From: Chrysoperla carnea
Taxonomy: Eukaryota; Arthropoda; Insecta; Neuroptera; Chrysopidae
Direction: 5' to 3'
NCBI RefSeq assembly: GCF_905475395.1
Contig: NC_058342.1
Span: 36,104,140 to 36,168,139, forward strand
Length of the DNA: 64,000 nt
Position numbers and translations under genes: made by a program. The first letter of the stretch is position 1, and each line of letters opens with the position of its first letter. The notes below the pieces were generated by a model, which worked only from the letters and a program-made list of their open reading frames with translations, did no database searches and was not told the DNA's origin. Of the stretch, positions 1 to 10,255 are shown one piece after another.

Positions 1-2690
1 TTACGTCATACGTTAGCGGGGGGGGGGGTAGGGAGCAGGGACAAAACTTCCGACAAGTGCCATCGCACGCGCAATTAAAAATTATTTTGAATGGAAATAT
101 AAAAAATTTTAAAACTGATGGTTTTAATTTATAAGGGGGGGGGGAGTTTTCACAAATATGACCACGTGTGATAAATACGTAAGGGAGAGATGGAGATGGA
201 GCCCTAGTTTATGGATGGCCCCTAATAATGTCTCTTACATTAGTCGCCTTGGAGATATGACTTCAATTTGTAAGTTTTGTACTTTACCAATAGCCGATGG
301 TCGTAATAACCGATTTTCACTGTACACAGTTAAAGATAAATATTCACAATAAATATAACAAATCCAAAAAACGATTAAAAAAAAGTTAGTTTTTAATAGG
401 AAAATAATTTTAAAATGTGGACGAGCCCATTCTAATACATAAAAGAATTGAATAACTAGTATTTATATATAAATATATTTATATTACTGATACTGGGTCT
501 GCTAGCAGTAACTATACGCTTACCATTACATTGCAGGACATATTTTTAGACTTAAGCAGTGGAATTTGAGTCACAGCTGAAAATTTGGGAAACTGTGTCT
601 TAACAACTTTTTGAAATATGTAAATTTTTTTAGCCAAGTTTCAGTATGAATGTTCATTGAGAGCGAGGACAGGACAATAAGAGAGAGATGTTGGGTTAAA
701 TGATTTTTTCTGGTCCCTAGCTTTGAAAATGTTGCTATTTTAAAAAGTTGTTAGACTGTGCGGCTATAACCTTAATATTTTATAATTTATTTATAGATTA
801 GTTTTTAAAATTTTAGTTTTAGTTATTTCGGCTTCTAATTTATTATGCTCTACGAGCACTACGAGCTACATCTACAGTTCTATTTTAGTACTAAGCAGAA
901 GCTCTTTGAACCATAGAGATAATAGAGATAGAGCAGACAAACCATAGAATGCTGTGTAAGTGGAAATGTCTGCAAAACAAATAAACTTGGTTATCATTTG
1001 TCTCTGTCAAGTGTTAACAACAACTACCGCAATTCTCTCTATTAAAATAAAGTTTGGTAGCATCTATCTCTGTCGATAACAGCTACCGCAACTGACTATC
1101 TCTTTCATTTCTGCGGACAGGTTTTATGCTGGCTTGTCTCTTCCATATATGTAATACTTCTTACAGCCCAGACTATATATTCCTCACACTCTGTCGACGC
1201 AGGACCACGACTCTTGCGCATGCGTCACTTCATACGTATCAGTACAAACGTACTTTTTCTCTGCCTCGCCTGTTTTCGCCGGTCCCTCTCATAGAGATAT
1301 ATAACCTGTTTGCTTTGAACACAGTATGCAACTTACAGCCCTTAAGAAGTGTGTTAAGTGAGATGGTGATGGTTTGCGTTTAGTTAATCTAAACTTACCC
1401 AATATTTAAAAATAATCTTGATTTAATTTATCAATTCAATATATAGAATCATTTTTTTAATATGACTCATCCAGTGTCCATGTGCTCACTGCTACGTTCA
1501 GTTTAATCGCCATTATTCAAATATCTTCTAAAAAATAACAATCATATTCTGAAGTGTATTGAGTTTAATCGAAATCGAATACATAAAATATTTTTCGATT
1601 TTTTAAGAGGAAATTATTTTGGGGGGAGGGGAGGGGGTTCTAGTTTATGGTAACATTGGATTGGATGAATTTAACCTTGATTGACTCCTTCAATAATTAT
1701 TTTTTTGTGAGATATTTGAATCCGTCCATTAAAAGGATTACCCAAAAAGTTAGCAAATTAAATCCAAACCATTACGGTTTTTTTTTGGATTTTAAGTGGT
1801 ACTGATCGTGTTATGGCAGACTCATCTTTCCGAATCTGTAAATTTTAGTAAAAATCGTATGGGTTTTGTTAAAAAAAGAATTCTATATACAAAAAAAAAA
1901 AAAGAAAAAAGGTGTTTTTGGTTTCTATTTGAATATAAATTCGTTTTACAATATTTAATAAATTTATGAATAAAAATTGATTTTAGATCAGCCATTCCAA
2001 TAATTTTCTATGCCACCGTCGAATATTCACATTAATTTTCCAATTTTGGAAAAATTAAAAAAGATAATAAAAATATTTTGAAATAAAATACAAAAATCCG
2101 GTTCATTTAACGATTTAAAGTGTAGTTTTTGAGATATCATCTATAGTCCTATATAAAGAGCGATATTTTGAAGCGATTTCAGATGATCGTTCAAAAACTA
2201 ATCGTCAAAATGAACCATGTCGTTCGGACGCAGACGCAATAATAAATGATGACTGATCTATGATCTATGAATGATGATAAAAAGTATTTTATATAATAAA
2301 TTAAAATAAAGTAAGGTATGTTGTGAACGCCATTTTGTTAAGGTACCTATTAATTACATAAATATAATGTATCTATATTATATAATCTAAAAATATATAA
2401 TTATCAAAATAAATAAATAAATTATTATATAATCGAAATGCAAAAACAAATAAATAAATAAAAAATTATTTTTAATAATTCAATTTTTATTCAAATAGAA
2501 ATACATTAACGTTGCAATAAATTAATATTTATAATGATCTGCAATGATCAATGATCTATGATGGATCTATGGATCTACAGATCTATTATATATGTATAAA
2601 GTTTGTATTTATTACTTAAAAAAAATCATTACATAGATTCAACAATTTTGATTAAATTATCATTCAGTGTTTTTAATTAATAACCTCACT
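1..2690. other. intergenic, AT-rich, no gene seen
   Basis: The stretch contains G-runs (near 17-28, 136-145 and 1621-1637), AT-rich simple sequence around 2,340-2,500 and a few chance open frames. None has a recognisable protein, splice structure or repeat boundary. Confidence 0.6.
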
Positions 2691-3290
2691 TTACCAACAC
2701 CAATTTCAAACTTCTAGGTCCTAGAGGAGAAAGAAGATTGTTGAACGAACATAAATATCAGTTGGATAAAATTAGACCCTCTGGACTTCTTTTCATTCCA
2801 TATAAGGAGATTAGGCAACTGCCTAGGAGTCCTGGAAAAAAATGAATCAATGAAAATAGGTTAGGTAAGATTAGAGGGGCTGTCATGGGGTGGGACACAC
2901 TTACAACTATGGGGTCCGTTGTGATACCGAATAGGGTTGGTCCATCCCCGGCCACTACTCCATGAATTATTTGGAGCTGTTTAAGAACAGCAGAAGTGTT
3001 TTGACGTCAACGGACTTCAGGTCAAGAGAGGCTGGCTCAAATAGATCCACCTCCTCATGGCAAGAGCTAGACAGTAACAGAAAGGATGAGACATCGTCTC
3101 CCCCCCCCTTCCACACTGTGACAGCTAGGTATTAATGACAATAGGTATTACTTTTTTGACGTATGCTGTCAGTTAATGAAATATTTCATACTTACAGAAC
3201 AGAATCATCTAGTAAATGGGGAGGAGGGGGGCGCTAAAAAGATATTGTGCCTCGGGCACGAGTTAAGCTCACTACGCCACTGACAACTCT
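2690..3290. mobile_element. GC-richer patch, probable transposon remnant
   Basis: The composition differs from the surroundings. A 57-codon forward frame (2962-3135) encodes a Ser/Arg-rich peptide with no stop and few AT-rich codons. The right edge, read on the minus strand, is CAGTGGCGTAGTGAGC followed by a GC-rich run, which resembles the ends of hAT-type DNA transposons. I did not find the matching left terminus, so class and extent are uncertain. Confidence 0.35.
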
Positions 3291-3299
3291 GTATTGATT

Positions 3300-4014
3300 T
3301 AATTACGAGTTGGTTAGGTTGACTTTGTCGACTGTAGAAGAGTTGGTTGGTTGAGTTCTGAAGTTTTTAGTCCTTGCGTTTAAAAATAGGATGGAAGTCT
3401 AAAATGAATAAAAATTAATGATGTATAATGTTCTAGAGAGTTTTGGAACTTGAATGTTCAAGAAATATATGAAATAGGAAAAGAGGGAACATTTGACAGA
3501 AGGTAGAATTATGGAAGTAAATTTGTTTGCAGGTGTACAGCATACAAGTACAGGTTTGCTATAAGTAATCAAAATGAAATAAATTTTTTAACGTTTAATA
3601 ATTTTTGGCTTACACTTTTTGTAACAAATGTAGTTTTGAACAAGTTTGTTTTACAATCAATATGTAAACTTAGTAAACTTTGTTTTTATATAATTTTTAC
3701 TTTTTACTTTACAATTAACATGGCTGCAGACTGCTGTCTGCTGGCTACCTTAACTTAAAATGAGCTGCGCTGAGCTGCTGCTTAATTTATTTATAAATAT
3801 AAAGCATATTTTATTAATTTATAACTTACATTATTTAACAAGATCCGTTTTTTATTCATTTATTTTTATTATTTTAAATGTGTCCCATACCTCATCTCAT
3901 TCCATCACTCATACATTATAATGGAAGTTATACTTAGCAATCTACATGTTGAAGTTAGTTATAATTTTTGAACACCATGAAGTTAGTCCGATAAACAAAA
4001 TGTCACTCATAATC
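3300..4014. other. intergenic, no gene seen
   Basis: AT-rich sequence with a cluster of CTGCT/GAGCTG words near 3,725-3,780. Nothing identifiable. Confidence 0.5.
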
Positions 4015-4338
4015 ATGAAGGTTATAAAGAACGAGAACGATCGCTACGTGTTAAAGCATTAGCGCGTCTGTCCCTGAAAATTTGTAGAATTTATAGTTCA
4101 TTTTTTAGCCACCAGCCGCGCTGTCATCATTAAGTAGTATCTGCGAAGTTAGCTGTTTATGAGTACAAGTAGATGAAGTTAGTTGCATAATGTACAAATT
4201 GATATATCATTTCAAATTAGCGCACAACAGCCCGCTTTTATTGATACTACTTAGCGGTCGCAGCGCCTTACTTATTTTATCCATATTTCGGGGACAATAT
4301 TTTCTATAGCGATCGTTCTCCTTCTTTATAACCTTCAT
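4015..4338. repeat. foldback (MITE-like) element, 324 bp
   Basis: The ends are near-perfect inverted repeats of about 32 bases: ATGAAGGTTATAAAGAACG... at 4015-4046 pairs with 4307-4338. Internal segments around 4,125 and 4,235 (AAGTAGTATC and GATACTACTT) also pair, so the whole element can fold. No coding capacity, and no clear target duplication. Confidence 0.7.
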
Positions 4339-4423
4339 GCTCAAAATAGACAAGGGTACAGATAGATGACAGGTTAAGAGTCATCTATGAACACAATAGA
4401 TAAGCTTATACAGAATGCTTTTT

Positions 4424-4790
4424 TTAAAGTTGACATATGCTTGAAATTCGATAAATAAATTTAATCGAGCAAAATGCTTCAAACGAAAAATGTTAGTTTC
4501 AAAGGCACACATCTTACTTATACCGGAATCGAATTCGATCTAAGTTTTTAGGTTCAATTAAAACCTCACTATGATTCATAACTGACAAACATTAGAAGCT
4601 TTAAATTGTTCATCTATCGATTACCAGTTATGGAAGTAGAGTGAGCTTTTCATTGAGCTTGAAAATCTAGGTCAAGATTAATGTCTGCGTAAGATGTGCG
4701 CCTTCACATTCAACATTTTTTGCTTGAAGCATTTTTATTGATTAAACTTATTTTTCAAATTTCATGCATATGTCAACTTAAAAAGGACAC
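4424..4790. repeat. foldback element with ~90-100-bp inverted arms
   Basis: The left arm (from AAAGTTGACATATGC through AAATGCTTCAAACGAAAAAT to GGCACACATCTTAC) is matched in reverse complement by the right arm, 4,690-4,785. The right end reads GGACACCCTATATAATT, like the termini of several insect MITEs. It is non-coding. Confidence 0.65.
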
Positions 4791-4799
4791 CCTATATAA

Positions 4800-6746
4800 T
4801 TGAAATTATAGTTTCTAATCGATGAAGACGACAATATATAGTCACCACTTTTAATGGGTGAAGGAAGGCACACAAAATTTACAGATCTAAATGCTAGGGA
4901 CTCTAGACTCAATGGGATTGGGAGGTGGGGAGTGAGGGGTTTAAAGACTCTTGTAAGATTGTATGGGTCACGTTTAAAAAAATGATCCTGTGTGCCTTAG
5001 TTTTTATATAAGCTTATGAGATAATTCGTTGCTTGTATAAAATTTACGACACTTTTATATTCGATGATTCTTTTGTAATATCTTTTTTGTTTTTCTTCGA
5101 ATAACACAGAATGAAATGTTTCGATTACGTATTCGGAGTGTCCACTCAATTAGAAAATAGAATTAATTGTTAAAAGTTTGGAAAATTCGGAATTAAGATG
5201 GAAAAAAAATGATTATAACGAACATTTTCAAAATTATCTTACTTTTGCCAACAAAAATCAGCTTGCAATGTTCAAAATTGGCCGTGCCACAAATTTTAAC
5301 ATGGAATTATTCAAATGTCGTTAAGGTTTTTCAGGATTCTATTCACATTAAAGTTGAGTACAGTCCTGCTTCCATTTTGTAAGGGTAAAAGTAGCATTTG
5401 ACCTTTAGCTGTTACCGTTAAATTAACAAACCGATGTCAGCGAAAAAACAGTTCGAAATTCGTCACCCGCAACAAATTTTAACATAAAATTATTCAAAGA
5501 ACGTTATGGGTTAAATTGAAAATGTTAAGATTTTTCACGATTTTATTTATCGATTGAAATCGATCGAATTGCTTGCAGGATGGACACACCGAATAGTAAT
5601 AAAAACGAGTTATGTGATTATAAGGCGCTAGTGATGAATTTTGGAAGTCATGAAAATGCCTTAATGGTAATCCACCACTGAATAAGGCACGAAACAAAAA
5701 AATTCTTGCTCAAGGAAAATTCCATTCTGTATTATCCAAAATCTATAATACATAATTTTCATCTATATATATATATAATTTTTTTTTGTTTCTAAAAACA
5801 AAATTAGTCAAAATTCGTTATAACGACATCGCAACATAAAATGATCAAAATCGCACTCAAAAGATTGGATTGGGGTTCCCCTCGGAAAGGAATGAGTGGG
5901 TGTGGGTTGGGTTGGTTTCGGATCGGATCGGATAACGATCATAATTATAAGTTGATTCAATGTCATTATAACCGGTTTCGGCTATACTTTAAAAGTTTTT
6001 CATATAATACTTCTAAAAGAAATTGTTTTTTGTAAAATGTGTAATAAAATCACTCGACGTACGATTTTTAATAAAAAAAATGTGTGTTTTTTTGTAAACT
6101 AAAACAACTTGGTCACTCACTTGAGTCACTCTAGATTCAACAAAGTCTTTTATCACAAAATTTGTTGTGATTTGTTTTAAAACAAAAAAGAAAATTATCA
6201 GTTTTCACAGTCTAATTATTATTGCATTATAAAAAAAAAATATTAAGGGGTGGAGAGTTAAATTTCGGCCATTTTTTTATCTTCAGATTCCAAATTCGTT
6301 TTTGGAATATACAGTAGAGTTTCAGTTATCCGAATAAGTTTATTAAGTCATATTTTTTTTGTTTAAGTATTGAATTAGCAAAAAACTTGCCGAAGTTTAA
6401 CACTACCCCCTCTTTTTCTTTACAAAATGTACCAAATCTGAGCTGCCATAAAGAAAACACTAATCGAAATTTATAATATAATTTTCTGTTTTGATATGTT
6501 TTGAATTTCGAAGTATCACAGTTATGATTCGAACTGATTTGGTGAAAAAATTATATTATAACCTTACGAAATTTCATAGAGCAAGTTTTGGGCATTATCT
6601 AAAATTAAAAAAATAGTCTAGTCGCAAAAATAGAGGTATTTTCATATTCGATTTGCACCTGCAGAAATCTGCTGGGCTTGGATCCATCTATCCTGGGAGA
6701 GATCCCGACGGAGATGCTGTGAGCTTTTTCAAGATCATTTTCCATT
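4800..6746. other. intergenic, no gene seen
   Basis: AT-rich stretch downstream of Magi. Two stretches (5,210-5,330 and 5,450-5,560) share phrases such as CAAATTTTAACAT and ATTATTCAAA, suggesting a decayed repeat. No protein is recognisable. Confidence 0.5.
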
Positions 6747-6752
6747 TTTATT
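6747..6752 (-). terminator. candidate Magi poly(A) signal
   Basis: AATAAA on the minus strand about 340 bases after the Magi stop codon; it is the first such hexamer I noticed. A motif this short is common in AT-rich DNA. Confidence 0.25.
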
Positions 6753-7087
6753 CATTAACAAAATGCGAGAATGATCTTGAAATCTCGAGTCCCAAAAATA
6801 TATGTACTAATAAATCTTGTGACCTCGAATTGTAAATGAGACCTCTATTGCTGCGACTTAGCTAAAAATTGTAATGGAATTTTTAAATCTAAATATTTAA
6901 AAAAAGAAAAAATTAAAATCAGAGATCAAAATTTTGGATTGACCTCCGTGCGTTGTGATGGAATGCCAAAAGAAAAAAATAAATGCAATTTATGAAATAA
7001 TTGAGCATAGATTCGTTTTTAAGTACTGATGGCGAATTTTATATATTTTGGTTTTGGTAGAAGGCACTTGTAATTGTTTCATGTTTT

Positions 7088-7269
7088 CTAGTTGGCGTCG
7101 TTTGCCGGAACTCCAATTGTTAAAACTACCGAATAGCCAGAATCTTTGATTAAATTGACAATGTCGCCATGACATAAGTTCGTTATTGGTATATGATTGA
7201 CAGCCACAATACAATCACCCACTTGTAGAAGTCCACATCGTTCAGCGGGACTTCCTTCAATCAGTCTCC
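7088..7269 (-). CDS. Magi: Magi coding exon 3 (end of PDZ4 and stop)
   Basis: This 182-bp terminal exon completes PDZ4. The acceptor is TTTTGCAG ending at 7270. Phase-1 joining to exon 2 gives ...[16 protein letters not shown]..., followed by [18 protein letters not shown] and [18 protein letters not shown], a canonical second half of a PDZ domain with its GD motif, alpha-B helix and last strand. The protein ends nine residues after the PDZ core at a TAG (7088-7090), making 814 residues in total. The conceptual frame differs from the longest unspliced open frame here, which drifts out of the PDZ sequence. Vertebrate MAGIs carry one more PDZ domain and a tail; I see no further exon downstream, though a distant alternative 3' exon cannot be excluded. 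Confidence 0.9.
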
Positions 7270-7599
7270 CTGCAAAATAACATTTTATTAATTAAAAACG
7301 TTAATTTAATTTAACGTCTTGCGTTTAACCCCTCTTCCGTCACGTGATAGTTGATTTTGAGTACAGTGTTGTCAAACTAACCGTAGGTCCATCTATGTTT
7401 TATTATTTGAACTATGGAACTAACTGACTGATCGATCAACGCAAAAATGATATCGCTATGCCTAGAAGCATGAAATTTTAAACACACGTTCTTTAAATGA
7501 CGTAAGTATACATTAAGAAGGAATTTTAGGTAATTAACCTCCCTCAAAGAGTTAAAATGAGGGTTGAAAGTTTGTATGAAAATTGATCAAATCACATAC
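7270..7599 (-). other. Magi: Magi intron 2 (330 bp)
   Basis: A GTATGT...TTTGCAG intron interrupting PDZ4 after one base of a Gly codon. It is AT-rich with nothing else recognisable. Confidence 0.85.
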
Positions 7600-9572
7600 C
7601 TATGGTTGATCCAGCTTTATTCGCCGAACTGATAATTACAAAGCCAAATCCTTCGTTTTCGGATCGCGTTACAACAACATTATACGTAGACGCACTGCTC
7701 GGTAATTGATTCCGTCGCCTTCGTATTCGTAACTTAACGCGTCCATTCGCCGCCGCAATGCCCATCAGTTGTACGACTTGATGATGTGATGAATTAATTA
7801 CAGAATGTCCGTCTACGTTTAGAATAATATCACCTGTACATATTCTACCATCTAAATCGGCTGCGCCACCCGGTACAATATGGCCAACGGCCACTTGAGA
7901 TCCTTCTTCAGTTCCGCCAACAATACGAAACCCAAAACCACTTTCTTGTCGAATAAGCGTCACGACAATCTCATTTGAGTCGACGTTCAAGCGTTGCATT
8001 CGTTGCGTCATGTGGTCCCACGGTTGGTACACAGATTGTTGGACTGTGTAATGATTTTCGAGGTCGTTTGTTGAAGACATGTCGGGCTTCCGTCGATCTA
8101 AGTTACGTTCTTTCATATCTTCGTTGTCTTCGGGTATACTTAAACAATAATTCGAGTTGATTTTCGTTTTTTTACAATCATGGCAGTAACAAGTTTCGTA
8201 ATGGTAATACTGATGTTCACTAGGTGGCACTGGAGTTGAGCCCTCGTTTGCGATTGCGATAATATTGGAGCCAGGAGTCTCGCCATATGTGTTGATGTTG
8301 TAATTTGAATTAAGTACATCCGATTGGCAAGAACTTGTCGAACTGGCACTTACTTCAGCTAATGGTGTTTTGGAACGATTTCGAGTATCGACCAAAGGAG
8401 TTTTCGGTCGATTTGGTAATATTTCTTTTTGTTGTGTACTGTAAAGGTCTGCAGTTGGAGTTTTACTGCGGTACATATTCGCAACAATATCTTTGGTAGT
8501 TAAACGTCCATTTTCGATTTTCCTTAATTTATTTTTACCCAATTTCGAGGAAACACACTGTCCTCGTTGAACAATTATAACGGCTTCCTCATTATGCGGA
8601 CAATTCTTTAAGACTTGAACAACTTCATCGTGACTCTTACTTTGCACATTTATGTTATTTATTTCTAACAAAACATCGCCCTCGAATAAGTTCTTACACC
8701 GTTGCCGGTCCAAGATCTTTTTGACGCGTTGGCCACACGCACTGTCCGCTATCGTAAAACCAAAGCCCATTGCACCTTTCACAATATGAATAACAACGGT
8801 ATTTGCGAGATCCGTACATATATTGCGTACATCATTCAATCGGTCCTGATTTGCGCCATTACTGTATTTCCATAAATCATTCTCAGAATTATTCATAAAA
8901 TTTAAATTTCGATCGAAATTAAAATCGACAAAATTTCGGGTTGTTTCACAGGATGTTGCTTGTGAATCAACTGCCACAGTGGTAACAACTTCCGTGTTTG
9001 GGTCATTTGGATCGAATGGTAACGGATAACCTCGACACACTTCTAAACAAACAGCTTCACCGGGGGATATCGATTGGAATAGGTTAACAACTTGATTGTG
9101 AGTGAAACCTAAGACGCAGGTCTCATTTACGTAGACAATTAAATCGCCGGTTTGTAATTTACCATCTAGCCATGCAGGACCATTTGGGACAATCGATTTG
9201 ATTTGAAGAAATTCATCGACATCGTCATCTCCACCAATAATTGTAAATCCTAAGCCTCTCGATGATTTTGTTAAAGTTGTGGTAAATCGTTCCCCACATA
9301 ATTCGGAAGGGTCTTTCGTAAAGGAAGCTCGACCTTGTTTTGTACCTGAGTTCGGTGTAGAAAGCCGCTGTTCCACAGCTTGTTTCGCTTGTAAAACTGG
9401 ATTCTCATACTGTGTACGTCGATTCACATGATCGATAAAATATGTTCCATACTGTGGATCGGTAATTTTCTCCCAGCCATATGGTAATTCATCGTCTAAG
9501 CAATCTTCTAGTGATTTTTTCTGGAATTTTGACAATCTTGGATCTAACCAATGTGACGTCCCCGTTGAATGA
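7600..9572 (-). CDS. Magi: Magi coding exon 2 (end of WW1, WW2, PDZ1-3, start of PDZ4)
   Basis: This large central exon encodes residues 97-754. The acceptor is ...AATTACAG at 9573 and the donor GTATGT begins at 9599. WW1 finishes with Trp105 and Pro108. WW2 starts DELPYGWEK (Trp130) and carries Tyr152 in place of the second Trp, as in MAGI WW2. Four PDZ domains follow, recognised by their carboxylate-binding loops: GLGF at 203-206, GFGF at 366-369, GFGF at 642-645 and GFGF at 738-741, each followed by a typical GD(L/V/I) strand. The ~195-residue linker between PDZ2 and PDZ3 holds three KTP repeats (RSKTPT, RPKTPL, RSKTPL; residues ~465-502) and a Cys/His-rich patch CYCHDCKK. WW domains bind PPxY ligands and PDZ domains bind C-terminal peptides, consistent with a scaffold under the plasma membrane. 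The reading frame is open throughout. Confidence 0.95.
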
Positions 9573-9935
9573 CTGTAATTAAAACCATGACTTTAAAACA
9601 AACGATAACCACTTTCACTTAAAGCTTATTCATTCGGTTCCTTAGATCCAAATCCAATTTTTTTAGTATAATCGCAGCTATAAAGGGTCTCGAGATTCAA
9701 GAATCGTCACAAAAATATTAGTTCCATTAAAATAGATGAAATTTCATATGATTTACTAAAGTTTTGGGTACAGCAATGTGGGTAAATTTCTTAAATAGAT
9801 TAGAAGAGTACCAAAAAGACCATTATTTTGTCATAATTCCTGAGGGTTCAATATTATATTAGCGACTTTTTATAGTTGCGACTAGACTATTCGATTGAAA
9901 CTGTCTAAGGAACCGTACTATAATAAAATACGTAC
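9573..9935 (-). other. Magi: Magi intron 1 (363 bp)
   Basis: A GTACGT...TTACAG intron interrupting the WW1 domain after two bases of codon 97. It is AT-rich, and I see no repeat or gene in it. Confidence 0.85.
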
Positions 9936-10225
9936 TCAATAAAATAAACTTCGCCATTTTCTGTGTATGCTTTCTCCCATTTTGGAGGTAATGGTCCTAA
10001 ATCACCATCGATATCGTAATCTCGATAGTTACGACATTCAATGTCCATGCTTGATCGGCCATCGTATTGCTGTAAATCAAGATCTGGTCGTCCGCCACTG
10101 GTCGTTGATTGCTTGTCAGCGTCATTATTTACAACACCGACTCCAATGATATCTTCCTCGACAAGAGTGCACAGGCCGCCACCCAAACCATTGTTGGTTG
10201 GCCCCGCCGGAACACTCGAACTCAT
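9936..10225 (-). CDS. Magi: Magi coding exon 1 (N-terminus and first half of WW1)
   Basis: This first coding exon encodes residues 1-96 plus two bases of codon 97. MAGI proteins are scaffolds at epithelial adherens/tight junctions; in flies Magi works with polarity and E-cadherin regulators. The N-terminal ~75 residues are low-complexity and acidic. WW1 begins near residue 77, with the first signature Trp at residue 83 in LPPKWEKAYTENGEVYFI. The exon ends at a GTACGT donor (intron from 9935). Joining to the acceptor at 9573 converts the unspliced ...FIEY... into ...YFIDHSTGTSHW..., which restores the WW fold, so the splice is well supported. The ATG at 10225 has G at -3. No guanylate-kinase or PDZ0 domain lies before WW1; vertebrate MAGIs have both, and I recall fly Magi lacks them. 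Confidence 0.92.
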
Positions 10226-10235
10226 TGCCGTTCAT
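10125..10235 (-). promoter_or_regulatory. upstream ORF overlapping the Magi start codon
   Basis: An ATG ten bases before the Magi start (10233-10235 on the minus strand) opens a 36-codon frame ending at TAA 10125-10127, inside the Magi coding sequence in another frame. Its -3 base is T (weak context), whereas the Magi ATG has G at -3. Leaky scanning to Magi is therefore expected. Whether the upstream ATG lies in the mature mRNA depends on the 5' exon boundary. Confidence 0.5.
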
Positions 10236-10238
10236 AAA

Positions 10239-10255
10239 ACTATTTAAAAAAAATA
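10239..10255 (-). other. candidate 3' splice site of the Magi 5'UTR
   Basis: On the minus strand a T-rich stretch runs into AAATAG, whose AG is at 10240-10241, 15 bases before the ATG. This could be the acceptor joining a distant non-coding 5' exon. I see no promoter elements nearby. The tract is weak, so this is only a candidate. Confidence 0.3.

Noticed and set aside
6990..7214. 74-codon minus-strand frame as a separate protein
   Set aside because: It overlaps Magi exon 3 in another frame; only the spliced frame gives PDZ sequence.
7592..7600. Stop codon after STIGM as the Magi C-terminus
   Set aside because: The GTATGT donor and the downstream exon complete PDZ4 perfectly; the stop lies in the intron.
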